Positions 47,534-57,525 of a stretch of DNA of 64,000 nt are shown here, piece after piece. The notes beneath the pieces are model-generated. The model did not search any database. It worked only from the letters and a program-made list of their open reading frames with translations, and was not told the DNA's origin. The translations under genes and the position numbers were made by a program. Origin of the DNA: Chromobacterium sp. IIBBL 290-4 (GTDB lineage: Bacteria; Pseudomonadota; Gammaproteobacteria; Burkholderiales; Chromobacteriaceae); the NCBI RefSeq assembly GCF_024207115.1, contig NZ_CP100128.1, positions 4,216,001 through 4,280,000 of the forward strand. Reading direction: 5' to 3'. How positions within the stretch are numbered: the first letter of the stretch is position 1; each line of letters begins with the position of its first letter.

Positions 47534-48140
47534 GCTTTGCTCCTGATATGAAGGCCGCCATTCTGGCGGCGACTTTGATCCCTTTTGACGCTTCCACACC
47601 GCTGGAAACGTCTACCGCCGCCGGCTTCACCCGGCGTACGGCTTCGATAATATTGTGTTCGTCCAGGCCGCCGGACAAGATCAGCGGCAAGGACAGGCCC
47701 TCGGGCAACAGCGTCCAGTCGAAGGTCGCGCCGGTGCCGCCGTGCGCGCCTTCGACAAAAGCGTCGGTCAACAAGCCACGGGCATCCGGGTATTGGCCAG
47801 CCCACTCGAGCAGATCGACGCCAGGCTTGACCCGCACCGCCTTGAGATAAGGCCGATGAAAGGAGCGGCAAAACTCCGCGCTCTCTTCGCCATGGAATTG
47901 CAGCATGTCGATGGCGCAGGCCGACAAGACCTCGTCCACCCATTCGCGAGCCGGATTGACGAACAAGGCCACTACGCTGACAAATGGCGGCAGCGCGGCG
48001 ATGACCGCGCGCGCCTGCTCGATGGAGACGCTGCGCGGGCTTTTGTCGTAGAACACCAAGCCTATCGCATCCGCGCCCAGGCGAGCCGCTTCGACGCCGT
48101 CATCGGGACGGGTAATGCCGCAAATCTTGACCCTGATCAC
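47520..48140 (-). CDS. trpF: phosphoribosylanthranilate isomerase
   Basis: TIM-barrel isomerase of 206 aa for the third specific step of tryptophan synthesis. It starts [20 protein letters not shown], where the Cys is the general base; the general acid Asp is in [29 protein letters not shown] and [15 protein letters not shown] form the phosphate site. It overlaps the trpB start by 14 bases and follows truA by 24 bp. Confidence 0.96.
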   Translation of the reverse strand: MIRVKICGITRPDDGVEAARLGADAIGLVFYDKSPRSVSIEQARAVIAALPPFVSVVALFVNPAREWVDEVLSACAIDMLQFHGEESAEFCRSFHRPYLKAVRVKPGVDLLEWAGQYPDARGLLTDAFVEGAHGGTGATFDWTLLPEGLSLPLILSGGLDEHNIIEAVRRVKPAAVDVSSGVEASKGIKVAARMAAFISGAKHGSV

Positions 48141-48164
48141 CCTCGCTCCTTGTGTTTCCGCCGC

Positions 48165-48953
48165 TCAGCGCAGGCGCAGCCTGCCAGGCTCGCATTGCGT
48201 CGGCAGGCCAAAATGTTCCGGATAACCCACGCCGGTCAGATAAAGACCATCCGGCATGAAGGTGGGCGGCGCGCTGGTTCTGTCCCGCGCGCCAAGCAGC
48301 GCCTGCATGTCATCCGCGCTCAATGCGCCTTTGCCGACATACAGCAATGCGCCGACGATATTGCGCACCATATGGTGCAGAAATGCGTCCGCTTTCAGAT
48401 CGAAGCGCAGCAGGCCGTGCTCCTCCACGATATCCAGCTGCTGCAGATCCTTGACCGGCGATTTGGCCTGGCACTCCGAGGCGCGGAAGCTGGAAAAATC
48501 GTGCCGGCCCAGCAGGCGCGACGCCGCCTCGCGCATCGCCTCCACATCCAGCGCCTGGTGATACCAGCCCACCTTCCCGGCCAGCAGACAGGAACGCACC
48601 GGATGCGTCAGCAGGAAATAACTGTAGCTGCGAGAAAACGCGGAAAAACGCGCATGAAAGTCCTGCTCCACCTGCCTGGCCCACACCACGGCGATTTCCG
48701 GCGGCAGCAAGGCGTTGACGCCCCGTACCCAGGCATTCAGCGGGCGCGTAGCATCGGTATCGAAGTGGACCACTTGCATCGCGGCATGCACGCCCGCATC
48801 GGTGCGGCCCGCCGCCAGCGTGACAATTGCCTTATTGCCCGCGATGCGCCCCAAGGCCTGATTCAGGATGTCCTGCACCGTGTTGCCGTGCGGCTGCGAC
48901 TGCCAGCCCGCGAAAGCCCGGCCATCATACTCGATGCCGAGCGCGATTCTCAT
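48165..48953 (-). CDS. truA: tRNA pseudouridine(38-40) synthase
   Basis: TruA of 262 aa, isomerising uridines 38-40 in the tRNA anticodon arm. It starts [20 protein letters not shown]. The catalytic Asp is in [20 protein letters not shown], and [19 protein letters not shown] is the other family block. ATG 48953 is chosen because it starts the conserved strand; the frame is open upstream to 49100. It follows fimV across 167 bp with a hairpin, so it may have its own promoter as first gene of truA-trpFBA. Confidence 0.96.
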   Translation of the reverse strand: MRIALGIEYDGRAFAGWQSQPHGNTVQDILNQALGRIAGNKAIVTLAAGRTDAGVHAAMQVVHFDTDATRPLNAWVRGVNALLPPEIAVVWARQVEQDFHARFSAFSRSYSYFLLTHPVRSCLLAGKVGWYHQALDVEAMREAASRLLGRHDFSSFRASECQAKSPVKDLQQLDIVEEHGLLRFDLKADAFLHHMVRNIVGALLYVGKGALSADDMQALLGARDRTSAPPTFMPDGLYLTGVGYPEHFGLPTQCEPGRLRLR

Positions 48954-49067
48954 TCCTGCGTGTTCCAATCTGCATTCCTCTCCAGAGTCATCGGCTCCGG
49001 AGCCGTAAAACGCCCACTTTATCCTATCCGGCCCGGTTTGCGCCACGCCCTTGGCAATACAAAAGCA

Positions 49068-49097
49068 AATGGCGCCGCCCGATCGGACAGCGCCATT
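49068..49097 (-). terminator. probable terminator or attenuator after the first fimV paralogue
   Basis: AATGGCGC (49068-49075) pairs with GCGCCATT (49090-49097) around a 14-base loop. On the minus strand the stem is followed by TGCTTTTG. Confidence 0.5.
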
Positions 49098-49120
49098 CAA
49101 TAGTCAGGCTTGAATTCGAC

Positions 49121-51706
49121 TCATCGCCCCTGCCTTGCCTCCCGCATCAGCGTTTCAGCGGTTTCCTTGTCGCCCATTTCCATATACAGCTTGGCCAAGG
49201 CCATTTTCTCCTCATCCTCCCCTCCCACAGGCGCGCTGGGCGCGGCGGCAGGGGCCGATAAGGGCGCAGCCAACTCCGCCTCCAGCACCGGTTCCGGCCG
49301 GCGAGCCGGCGCAGTCAATATCGGAGCGGGCTCAGGCGCAAGAGAGCGCGATGGCGCCGCAGGCTCAAGCGCGTCGAACAAGGGGTGGCCGGGCACTTCA
49401 TTGCGGCCCAGCTCGCACACCCTCATCCACATCGTGCTGTCCTTATTGAACATGCCCTTGGTAACGGCAACCTCTTTCAGGAACTCTTCCTTGTCGGGTT
49501 GCGAGGCCAGCACCTCCAGCAGCTTGTAGCGCAAATCCTGCCGCATCGGCTCCTTGTCCAGCCCCTCGCGCAATATCAGTATGGCCTGATCGTCGCGGCC
49601 GTATGCCAGATAGACCTCCGCCTCCGCCATGACGTCCACCGACCCCAGATCGATGCCATCACTTTTCTTCAGCGAACTCATCAGGGAAGTCAGCGGCCCC
49701 AGGGAAAGGCGCGCGGCTTTCTTCGCCTCGCCCCCGGCCTCGCCCGTCGCGCCGCCCTCATCATCGGCGACCGCCGCGCCGCGCTTGCGCCGCATCAGCA
49801 GCAATGCCACCAAGGCGACCGCGGCGGCGCCGCCGCCCAGCTTGATCAGCACGTCCTTGTCGCTCAGCACTGCCAACGCGTCATCCACCACGCCGCTGGC
49901 CGGCTGCGGTTTGACCTCATGCTTCATCGCGGCCGGATGCGTCTCCATAGGCGGCGCGATCGGTTTGGCGACAGGCACGACCACCGGCGGCGCGGAAGCG
50001 AGCTGCTCCTTGGCCATGGCCGGGGCCTTGGCTTGCTCTTCTTTCTTCATCGGCAGGGTAGCCGGCAACGAAGCCGCCGGTTTCGGTTCCGGCCTGGCAG
50101 GCGGCGCCGCGGGCTTCTGCTCGGCGGCGATCTTGCTGGCCAAGGCATTCACCGGCGCGGACTGCGCGGTCGATGCCATCGCGGCAGGCGCCGGCGCGGC
50201 TTGCGGCGCCGCGGGCTTGCTCTGCTGCATGGCGCGGATTTGATCCTCCAGCGCCTTGGTGCGCTGCTCCGTGTCCTTCAATGCCTGATCCTGCTTGGCC
50301 AGTTTGTCCCGCATCTGCTTTTCCGCAGCCAAGGCTGCCGGAGAGGACGCGGACGGCTTGGCCGGCACAGCCGCCGCAACCGGCTTGGCTTCCATTTTGA
50401 CGGCGGGCTTGGCCTCTTTTTTGGCGGGCGCATGCGTTTCCGCAGGTTTCGCCTCATCCGCGGCGCTTAAACCAGCCTCCTTGCCCCCCTCCGCCAACAG
50501 CTTGGCCATATTGCCCGGCTTCGCCTCGGCCTTGCCTGCCTTTGCCTCGCCGGCAGGCTTGACTTGCTCGCGGGCTGCTTCTTTCAACTGCCAACGCGCC
50601 GGGTAGCTCAGCTTCGCGCCTGCAAGCAAGCGATTGGGGTTGCCATTGATAAAAGCGTCAGGATTGTCCTTGAGCAGCTTGCCAGCCACATCTTCGCCTT
50701 TATCGTGCCCGTGCACGCGCATGGCGATGGCCGACAGGCTATCCCCCGCGCGCACTTGATAGGCCTTGACCGGCTCAGTCGAAGCGGCGGACGGCTGCCC
50801 GCTCGATTTAGGAGCCTCGGCCGTCGCCGCCTTGGGCGCCGCGGCCTGAACGGTTTTGCTTTCCTCCTGCGCGGCCGGCGCGGATGCGCTGGCCAAACGA
50901 TCGGAAGAGCCATCCAGCATCAGGCGATAGGATTTCTGCGCTTGCACATTCCCTGAACGGACTTCGATCCTGAAGCCCAGGTTGGCCAAGGTGATCGGGA
51001 CGGTCGAAACCAGCTGCAAGACTCTGCGGCCGTCAATGCCGCGGTCAATCTGGTAACCGATGGAAGCAACCTGGCGCAGCAAATCCTTGCCGCCGCCGGC
51101 CGAGGTGTCCGGCACGATGTTGATTTGCAGTTGTTCGGCCAGATCGAAGCTATTGCCCAGCAAAGACAGCTCGGCCAATAAAGGCTCGCCCAAGCGGGAG
51201 CTCACCCGCAAATCGCTCAATGCCGAACCGTCCAGGCGGCTGGTCTGATCGGGCGTCGCGACATGCTGCTTGCTCTCGCCGTCGCCTTGAGGTTGCGGGG
51301 ACTTGTTGCGCGGGCCATCGCGACGGTAGTCCACCTCGAATTCGCGCACCAGCTTGCCGCCAGGCCAATTCACCTCAACCGCGAACTTCAGCAGCGGCTC
51401 CGAAAAGCTGGCGGGGCCTTTGACCAGCACTTTCTGAATATGGCCATCGCCGCGCTTGATCACGCTGAAACGCAGCGCCTCGGCGGAGCCGCTATAAGGA
51501 GACAGCAAGGGGTAATTGTTTCTATCCGCCAGACCGGCAAGCGCGTAATCATCGATGTTTTCATCGACTATCGGGATTTCCGCGGCAAAAGCCTCGCCAT
51601 CCGCGGACAATACTTTGATGGCCCCCAGCCCCGCATGGGCGATGGATACCCCTCCCAAGCTAGCCAGAAGCAAGGCCAGATTTGCCAAGCGAAAATTTGC
51701 AGCCAT
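49121..51706 (-). CDS. FimV/HubP-type polar protein, first paralogue
   Basis: Inner-membrane peptidoglycan-binding protein of 861 aa that in relatives organises the cell pole and type IV pilus assembly. Signal peptide MAANFRLANLALLLASLGGV, then the FimV start GLGAIKVLSADGEAFAAEIP. A LysM domain lies near 320-370 (YQVRAGDSLSAIAMRVHGHD). A coiled coil (KLAKQDQALKDTEQRTKALE) and Ala/Pro/Lys-rich linkers follow, then TM VLIKLGGGAAAVALVALLLM. The cytoplasmic part has TPR-like AEAEVYLAYGRDDQAILILR and ends KMALAKLYMEMGDKETAETL. ATG 51706 has GGGGAAG upstream. Confidence 0.88.
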   Translation of the reverse strand: MAANFRLANLALLLASLGGVSIAHAGLGAIKVLSADGEAFAAEIPIVDENIDDYALAGLADRNNYPLLSPYSGSAEALRFSVIKRGDGHIQKVLVKGPASFSEPLLKFAVEVNWPGGKLVREFEVDYRRDGPRNKSPQPQGDGESKQHVATPDQTSRLDGSALSDLRVSSRLGEPLLAELSLLGNSFDLAEQLQINIVPDTSAGGGKDLLRQVASIGYQIDRGIDGRRVLQLVSTVPITLANLGFRIEVRSGNVQAQKSYRLMLDGSSDRLASASAPAAQEESKTVQAAAPKAATAEAPKSSGQPSAASTEPVKAYQVRAGDSLSAIAMRVHGHDKGEDVAGKLLKDNPDAFINGNPNRLLAGAKLSYPARWQLKEAAREQVKPAGEAKAGKAEAKPGNMAKLLAEGGKEAGLSAADEAKPAETHAPAKKEAKPAVKMEAKPVAAAVPAKPSASSPAALAAEKQMRDKLAKQDQALKDTEQRTKALEDQIRAMQQSKPAAPQAAPAPAAMASTAQSAPVNALASKIAAEQKPAAPPARPEPKPAASLPATLPMKKEEQAKAPAMAKEQLASAPPVVVPVAKPIAPPMETHPAAMKHEVKPQPASGVVDDALAVLSDKDVLIKLGGGAAAVALVALLLMRRKRGAAVADDEGGATGEAGGEAKKAARLSLGPLTSLMSSLKKSDGIDLGSVDVMAEAEVYLAYGRDDQAILILREGLDKEPMRQDLRYKLLEVLASQPDKEEFLKEVAVTKGMFNKDSTMWMRVCELGRNEVPGHPLFDALEPAAPSRSLAPEPAPILTAPARRPEPVLEAELAAPLSAPAAAPSAPVGGEDEEKMALAKLYMEMGDKETAETLMREARQGR

Positions 51707-52010
51707 CGTGGACTTCCCCAACCAGAATTTGCTTGAATGTTTTACTGCCGCTCAGCCACATCCGCGCCGGCGACGGCCATTCATTGCCATCGTCCGCGCT
51801 TCGCATCCGAATAAAGACAAGCGCGCGCCTATCTCTCACTCACTGCGATTTAACCCGCGACGCTTTAAATTGACAAGCGGTTCCACCAGCCAAACCACTC
51901 ATATCATTTATTAAGATAGGTTGCAAAATCAAGAAAGCAAAACATGCGGCATACCGAAACCCTGCCCAGCAGAGCGTCTTGGCCATAGCCGCATGCCCGC
52001 CCGCGCGAAA
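51707..52010. other. interval between the two fimV paralogues
   Basis: About 300 bp without a gene. It holds the candidate promoter described separately and otherwise no recognisable element. Its presence argues against simple read-through as the only source of the downstream paralogue. Confidence 0.5.
51898..51926 (-). promoter_or_regulatory. candidate promoter of the first fimV paralogue
   Basis: On the minus strand TTGCAA (51921-51926), 17-bp spacer, TATGAG (51898-51903). It lies about 190 bp before the gene. Confidence 0.4.
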
Positions 52011-54245
52011 TCAAACGCCTATCTTGTCAAGCAAAGCCTGCGCCTCTTGCTTGAGCGCGCCCTGCGCTTCTCCTAGCAAATCTTGCAAGACCTCACTCGC
52101 GCCTTCTCTATCTCCCATGTCCAGATAGACTTTCGCGAGGTCCAGCTTAGTGGAGAGCGGATCATCCATCGATCCCGGCGGCGCGCTCTGCAAACCAGCG
52201 TCATCCGCCGGCGGGTTGTCGACCGAAGCCATGTCCTCGTACAAAGACTCCAACCCTCCCGCCTCCGCGGCTTCAGCCGGTTTGGCCTCCGCCGCTGGCT
52301 CATCCAGATTGAAATCAAAATCCAACAGATTGGTTTCGGCAGCCTCTGCGGCCGGGGCTGGCGCGGGCGCCGCCTCAATCGCGTTTTGCAAGGCTGACTC
52401 CAGATCGAAGTCGAGCGCTGGCGGCTCGGCCGACGCGCCGCCCGTCTCTCCGACAGGCGTATCGAACAGCGCAGCCAAAGGATCCTCTTCTTGAGGCATC
52501 TCCGCGGCCGGCGGCGGCTCGGCGGCTTCGCCGGAAAGCAGCATTTCGGCATCGGAGCCGAACAACTCGCGATCCAGATCGATGGAGCGCGCCTCCACCG
52601 GCTGCAGCTCCTCTTCGGACACTTGATACAGCGGATTTTCCGGATCGATGCCGCGACCCAGCGATGCCGTCTTGGCCCACAACACGCCCTGGCCATCGAA
52701 GGCTGCGTGCATTTCCTTCGCCAAGCGTTCGAAATTGCCGACATCCGCGCGCGTCGCGTAAATCTCCAGCAACTTCATCCGCACCTCATGGCGGGATGGG
52801 TCTTTTTGCAATGCGTCCTTGAGGATTTCCTCAGCCTGCTGGTCGCGGCCATACGCGATGTAGACCTCGGCCTCCGCGACCGGATCGACCTCGCCCGCAT
52901 CGATGGCGCCTGCCGCCTGAGTGAAATTGCTCATGAAGGAATGGGAGCCGCCCACCGTGTTGGGGCCATGCCCGGTCACGGTCGAGCGGCTGAGCGTCGC
53001 ACTGGCCAGATCGGACGCGGCAGAAGATTTGCGACGACGAGCGATCATGAAGCCCAGCAGGCCAAGCAATCCCACCGCGGCCGTGCCGCCGCCGACCAGC
53101 GGCAGATTGTCCATCAGCTTGTCCAGCATGGACTGCCGTGGGGGCTGCAAGGGCGGCACCACGTGCGCGGGCTTGGGCGCGGCGCGCGGCGGCTCGACCT
53201 TGGGTTTGGGCGCGGGAATCGGCGCGCTGGCGGCCGGAGCCGGGGCGCTGGCCGCCATTTTCACCTCCGGCATGGGCGCGGATGCCGGCATCGCTGCCGG
53301 ACGCGGCGCCATGCCGGATTGTTGCATCGCTTTCAGTTGCTGCTCCAGCGCGCTTATCCGGCTGGTCGCATCCTGCAGCGCCTTTTCGCGGTCATTGATT
53401 TGTTTTTGCAAGTCGTTGAGACGAGCGTTGTCGCCATCGCCCGGAGGCAGCTTGAGGACATCGCCGCCCTTGCCGGGCTGGGCGCCGTCGGCCGGCTGCT
53501 GCGCGGGCGCCGGCTCGCCCAGGATGCCGGCCACTTGCTGAGCGCTCAAGGCGCGGGTCTTGCGCGCGGAAGGCACCTTCAGCACGCTGCCCGCCTGCGG
53601 ATGATTGAGATCGCCGGAGAATGCGTCCGGATTGGCCTGCACCAGCGCGGCCATGGTTTGGCGCAGCGTCGCGCCTTTGGGTTTGACGCGCATCGCCAAA
53701 GCGCGCAGCGTGGCGCCGGCCTTGACTGTCAACGTCGCAGGCGTTGCCGGCGCTGCTTTCGCTGTGCTGGCGGATGCCTGATATCGTCCGGTCTGATTGT
53801 CATCGGCGTAGCTGGGCACATCCTGCACGATGCGCTGCCCGTTGGGACCGTAATTGGCAGGGTCAAGCAGAACGGTATACTCGCGCACAGAGCGGCCGGA
53901 CGGCGCCTTCGCCTCCACGACAAAACGCAGATACGGGTCGTTGATAGGCTGCACCGAGCTCACCCGGATCAACGCGCCCTTGGCGTTGGGGCTGAGCGCA
54001 AAACGCAGCGAAGATAAAATGGCGCTGTATTCGACATTCAGATTCTGAAACGTCTCGATACCGGCCAAGCCGACGCGCACCGCGTCCATTTCCCCCGCCG
54101 GCACACCCGTCATTTCAATGTCCGCCTTCAGGAATTCTCCAAGATTGGAGCGGACATAAATCTTCCCCAAGCCAGCCAACGCCTGCGCAGAACACGCCAA
54201 CGCGACCAGAAAAACGCCAATCTTGAGCTTTCCCAGATTTATCAC
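52011..54245 (-). CDS. fimV: FimV/HubP-type polar protein, second paralogue
   Basis: Second FimV-like protein, 744 aa. Signal peptide MINLGKLKIGVFLVALACSA, then GLGKIYVRSNLGEFLKADIE, the classic FimV start. A LysM-like part lies near 170-225 (LTVKAGATLRALAMRVKPKG). A coiled coil (LNDLQKQINDREKALQDATS) and a TM (LVGGGTAAVGLLGLLGFMIA) follow. The acidic cytoplasmic half has AEAEVYIAYGRDQQAEEILK and the conserved FimV C-terminus KLDLAKVYLDMGDREGASEV. The intact C-terminal domain makes this the better candidate for orthologous FimV. It sits after the asd pair, as fimV does in many gammaproteobacteria and betaproteobacteria. Confidence 0.9.
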   Translation of the reverse strand: MINLGKLKIGVFLVALACSAQALAGLGKIYVRSNLGEFLKADIEMTGVPAGEMDAVRVGLAGIETFQNLNVEYSAILSSLRFALSPNAKGALIRVSSVQPINDPYLRFVVEAKAPSGRSVREYTVLLDPANYGPNGQRIVQDVPSYADDNQTGRYQASASTAKAAPATPATLTVKAGATLRALAMRVKPKGATLRQTMAALVQANPDAFSGDLNHPQAGSVLKVPSARKTRALSAQQVAGILGEPAPAQQPADGAQPGKGGDVLKLPPGDGDNARLNDLQKQINDREKALQDATSRISALEQQLKAMQQSGMAPRPAAMPASAPMPEVKMAASAPAPAASAPIPAPKPKVEPPRAAPKPAHVVPPLQPPRQSMLDKLMDNLPLVGGGTAAVGLLGLLGFMIARRRKSSAASDLASATLSRSTVTGHGPNTVGGSHSFMSNFTQAAGAIDAGEVDPVAEAEVYIAYGRDQQAEEILKDALQKDPSRHEVRMKLLEIYATRADVGNFERLAKEMHAAFDGQGVLWAKTASLGRGIDPENPLYQVSEEELQPVEARSIDLDRELFGSDAEMLLSGEAAEPPPAAEMPQEEDPLAALFDTPVGETGGASAEPPALDFDLESALQNAIEAAPAPAPAAEAAETNLLDFDFNLDEPAAEAKPAEAAEAGGLESLYEDMASVDNPPADDAGLQSAPPGSMDDPLSTKLDLAKVYLDMGDREGASEVLQDLLGEAQGALKQEAQALLDKIGV

Positions 54246-54389
54246 TCTCTACCTTCCGGCATTGTGTCGTTGTTTTTTTGCGCGAACCGGCGAAAGGCCG
54301 ATGGGCAACTGTTCCAATCTTAGGCGTTCTCTACCCGCATAGCTAGATTTCATACAATTGCCAAGCGGCCTTTGCGCCGGCCTTTTCCA

Positions 54390-55400
54390 TCAATTCAAAG
54401 CGCTGGGATTCGCCAACAATTCGGCGATGCGCACGCAATGAATCGCCGCGCCGGCTTTTACGTTATCCGCCGAAATCCAGAAACTCGCCACTTGGCCGCG
54501 GCAACGCAAACGGCTGATCCAGACACTCTCATTGCCGGTGGCCTCCATCGGCGAAACATAACCGCCGTGCTGGTCTTTGCCGACGACTTGCAATCCTGCG
54601 GCCTTGAGGCGATTTTTCAATTGCTCGAGATCAAACTCGCCATGCAGTTCGACTTGAACCGACCAGCTATGGCCAAAGAATACCGGCACGCGGGCGCAGG
54701 ACGCCTCGATAATGTCGGCCGGAATATCCAGCAGACGCGCGGTTTCTTCGCGCACCGATTTTTCTTCCTCGGATTCGCCGTTTTCATCGATTTCGCCGAT
54801 CAGCGGCAGCACGTTGAAAGCGATGCGCTTGGAGTACACATGAGTTTCGGCGTCGCGCTGGGAGAACAGCGCGGTGGTCTGGTCCGCCATTTCCTCCATC
54901 GCCTTCTGGCCGCTGCCGGACACAGCCTGGTAAGTGGAAACCGACACCCGTTTCACGCCCAGCGGCAGCAGCGGCGCCAGGGCCAGCGCCAGCGGCGTCA
55001 CCGTGCAATTGGGCACCGAAACCAGCGGCGCGCGGCCGAGATCTTCCAGCGCCGCCGCGTTGATGGCGGGCGCCACCAGCGGCACGCCCTCGGTATTGCG
55101 GAAGGCGGAGCTGAAATCCACCACCGCGGCGCCGGCGTCGCGCGCTTGCGGAACATACTGGCGCGAAATGTCGCCGCCGGCGGCGAAGATGGCCAGGCCG
55201 ACGTTCTCGAAATTGAACTCGTCCACCAGGTGCACATCTAGCTCCAGATTGCCCAGCGAAACGGTGCTGCCGTCCTGCTCGGCGCTATCCACCGCGAACA
55301 CGCGGGCCGCCGGGAAGTTGCGTTCGGCCAGCAGTTCCAGCACGGCCTGGCCTACCAGGCTGGTTGCGCCCACCACGGCGATTTGCAGAGAAGTCGACAT
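54390..55400 (-). CDS. aspartate-semialdehyde dehydrogenase-like protein (Usg type)
   Basis: Paralogue of Asd, 336 aa. The Rossmann start is LQIAVVGATSLVGQAVLELL, followed by DFSSAFRNTEGVPLVAPAIN. An active-site-type Cys is present in SVPNCTVTPLALALAPLL, and a GSGQKAMEEM block follows. In many proteobacteria such a gene (usg) lies beside true asd and fimV, as here, with unproven enzymatic activity. The kept Cys means a dehydrogenase role is possible. It starts 128 bp after asd, with two hairpins in the gap. Confidence 0.86.
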   Translation of the reverse strand: MSTSLQIAVVGATSLVGQAVLELLAERNFPAARVFAVDSAEQDGSTVSLGNLELDVHLVDEFNFENVGLAIFAAGGDISRQYVPQARDAGAAVVDFSSAFRNTEGVPLVAPAINAAALEDLGRAPLVSVPNCTVTPLALALAPLLPLGVKRVSVSTYQAVSGSGQKAMEEMADQTTALFSQRDAETHVYSKRIAFNVLPLIGEIDENGESEEEKSVREETARLLDIPADIIEASCARVPVFFGHSWSVQVELHGEFDLEQLKNRLKAAGLQVVGKDQHGGYVSPMEATGNESVWISRLRCRGQVASFWISADNVKAGAAIHCVRIAELLANPSALN

Positions 55401-55454
55401 ATCTTGTTCCTATCGTTACCGCCGGCCGCATCGGCGCGCCGGCATTGCAATGCA

Positions 55455-55505
55455 AAAGGGCACCGAGGTGCCCTTTGATTCTGTCAGACCCGGCTGTGCC
55501 GGGTC
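55455..55505 (-). promoter_or_regulatory. two hairpins in the asd-usg gap
   Basis: AAAGGGCACC (55455-55464) pairs with GGTGCCCTTT (55467-55476), and GACCCGGC (55487-55494) with GCCGGGTC (55498-55505). On the minus strand the first of these two to leave the polymerase is the GC stem, and the second ends with CCCTTTTGC, similar to a terminator. They may reduce read-through from asd into the Usg-like gene. Confidence 0.5.
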
Positions 55506-55528
55506 CAGGCTTGGCGCTATTCTACCCG

Positions 55529-56635
55529 TCAACGGGCGATCAGGATACGCAGCATGCGGCGCAGCGGTTCGGCCGCGCCCCACAGCAGTTGGTCACCGAT
55601 CACGAAGGCGGAAAGATACTCGCCGCCCATATTCAGTTTGCGCACGCGGCCGACGCCGACTTCCAAGCCGCCGGTGATGGCGGCCGGGGTCAGCTCCTTC
55701 ACCGAGATGTCGCGCTCGTTCGGCACCCACTTCACCCAGTCGTTGCCGGACTTGATGATGGCTTCGATCTCTTCCAGCGGCAGGTCTTGCTTCAGCTTCA
55801 CGGTCAGCGCCAGGCTGTGGCAGCGCATCGCGCCGATGCGGACACAGAGGCCGTCCACCGGAATCACGCTGGCGGTGCCGAGAATCTTGTTGACCTCGGC
55901 CTGGCCCTTCCACTCTTCCTTGGATTGGCCATTGTCCAGCTGCTTGTCTATCCACGGGATCAGGCCGCCAGCCAGCGGCGCGCCGAAGAATTCGGTCGGC
56001 ACATCCTCGCGGATGGACTCGGCCACCTTGCGATCGATTTCCAGAATGGCCGAAGACGGCGTAGCCAGCTCTTCCGAAACCGACGCGTGAATCGCGCCCA
56101 TGCCCTTGAGCAGTTCGCGCATGTGGTTGGCGCCGCCGCCGGAAGCCGCCTGGTAGGTCATCGACGACACCCAGTCGACCAAGCCTTCGCGGAACAAGCC
56201 GTTCATGCCCATCAGCATGATGGAGTTGGTGCAGTTGCCGCCGATGAAGTCTTTGACGCCATTGGCGAGCCCCTGGTCTATCAGCTCGCGGTTGACCGGG
56301 TCCAGAATGATGATGGAGTCGTCCTGCATGCGCAGCGTGGAAGCGGCGTCGATCCAGTAGCCCTTCCAGCCGGCGGCGCGCAGCTTGCCGTAGACCTCGG
56401 TGGTGTAGTCGCCGCCCTGGCAGGTGATGATGACATCCATCGCCTTCAGCTCGTCGATGCTGGAAGCATCTTTCAACGGCGGCACGTCGCGGCCGATATC
56501 CGGCGCTTTGCCGCCGACATTGGACGTGGTGAAGAACACCGGTTCGTCGATCACGGCAAAGTCGTTTTCTTCGCGCATCCGTTGCATCAGCACGGAACCG
56601 ACCATGCCGCGCCAACCTACAAAGCCTACTCTCAC
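55529..56635 (-). CDS. asd: aspartate-semialdehyde dehydrogenase
   Basis: Enzyme of 368 aa making aspartate semialdehyde for lysine/diaminopimelate, methionine and threonine. It starts [20 protein letters not shown], the long Asd type of Gram-negative bacteria. The catalytic Cys is in [19 protein letters not shown], and [19 protein letters not shown] follows. The C-terminal half has [15 protein letters not shown] sequence (seen as [20 protein letters not shown]) with the catalytic His. It is upstream of the Usg-like paralogue in the same direction. Confidence 0.97.
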   Translation of the reverse strand: MRVGFVGWRGMVGSVLMQRMREENDFAVIDEPVFFTTSNVGGKAPDIGRDVPPLKDASSIDELKAMDVIITCQGGDYTTEVYGKLRAAGWKGYWIDAASTLRMQDDSIIILDPVNRELIDQGLANGVKDFIGGNCTNSIMLMGMNGLFREGLVDWVSSMTYQAASGGGANHMRELLKGMGAIHASVSEELATPSSAILEIDRKVAESIREDVPTEFFGAPLAGGLIPWIDKQLDNGQSKEEWKGQAEVNKILGTASVIPVDGLCVRIGAMRCHSLALTVKLKQDLPLEEIEAIIKSGNDWVKWVPNERDISVKELTPAAITGGLEVGVGRVRKLNMGGEYLSAFVIGDQLLWGAAEPLRRMLRILIAR

Positions 56636-56836
56636 TGGAATTCTCCCGAGTCTGTCCTAAGTCCGATTCGTGAATCGCGCCTCGTCTTGCGCAAGGCAAC
56701 GATTAAATTTTTCTTACCCCATTGTGCAGCGCGGCACGATGTCAGGCAATGGGGCTTATCGTTTTTATTGTGAAATTCATCAGAACAACAGATTTAGCGC
56801 GGCTGCACACTGCCGCGCCATGGGCAAGCCAAGGCC

Positions 56837-57358
56837 TCACACGGCAGGGATCAGCTCAAGATGACTCAACTGCCGCTCAAGCTCCGCGATGGAAGCCCAG
56901 GGCAGAATCGGCGAATTGCGCCGCTCATCGGGCGGATTCGACGGCAAGCGGTCGGACCAGCCGCCGCAACCCACCAGCGGCAACAAAGGGCGTTTATGCA
57001 GCCAGGCCAGGCACACCTCGGAAATGGTGCCCGCGCGGCCGCCTATCACGATGCAGGCATCGCCGGCCAAGGCCATCAGCAGGTTGCGCGCATCGCCCAT
57101 GCCGCAGGGAATCACAACCGTCGCCGGCCAGTCGGACGAAGGCATCTGATCTTGAGGAGTGATGCTCACGACCTGCCCGCCTGCCTGCACGGCGCGTTCC
57201 GCGGCGACGCGGGTCGCCGGGCTGCCGCAGCCGCTGATCAAGGTCACGCCAAGCGCGGCCAGCCTCTCGCCGGCCGCCGCGGCCAAATCGTATGCCGGTG
57301 ATCCCGGCTCGGCGCTGCCCAATATGCACACTTGCGAAGAACGAACTCCCTGCGTCAC
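56837..57358 (-). CDS. LOG-family / TIGR00725-type protein
   Basis: Rossmann-like protein of 173 aa. It begins MTQGVRSSQVCILGSAEPGS, and has LISGCGSPATRVAAERAVQA and the nucleotide-binding CIVIGGRAGTISEVCLAWL, in which GGxGTxxE is the LOG (lysine decarboxylase-like) signature. LOG proteins hydrolyse cytokinin or purine nucleotides; this branch (TIGR00725/YvdD-like) is not well defined. GTG 57358 is chosen because GGAG lies seven bases upstream; the frame runs on to a GTG at 57427. It separates asd from leuB. Confidence 0.78.
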   Translation of the reverse strand: MTQGVRSSQVCILGSAEPGSPAYDLAAAAGERLAALGVTLISGCGSPATRVAAERAVQAGGQVVSITPQDQMPSSDWPATVVIPCGMGDARNLLMALAGDACIVIGGRAGTISEVCLAWLHKRPLLPLVGCGGWSDRLPSNPPDERRNSPILPWASIAELERQLSHLELIPAV

Positions 57359-57474
57359 AGTTTTCTCCCCATCCGTGATTAGGCGGTCAAGCCGCCGCCC
57401 AGCCAAGAAATACCACAAGCATATCACTATTAAGGAAAAGATTGCTTAGCACTGAGAATTCCGAGAAGAAAAGC

Positions 57475-57501
57475 AAAACGGGCAGGTCCAAGACCCGCCC
57501 G
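57475..57501 (-). terminator. intrinsic terminator of leuB
   Basis: CGGGCAGGTC (57479-57488) pairs with GACCCGCCCG (57492-57501), one mismatch. On the minus strand TTTTGCTTTT follows. It lies 25-50 bp after the leuB stop. Confidence 0.75.
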
Positions 57502-57525
57502 CTTTCATGTCGAACCGCCGCAAAT

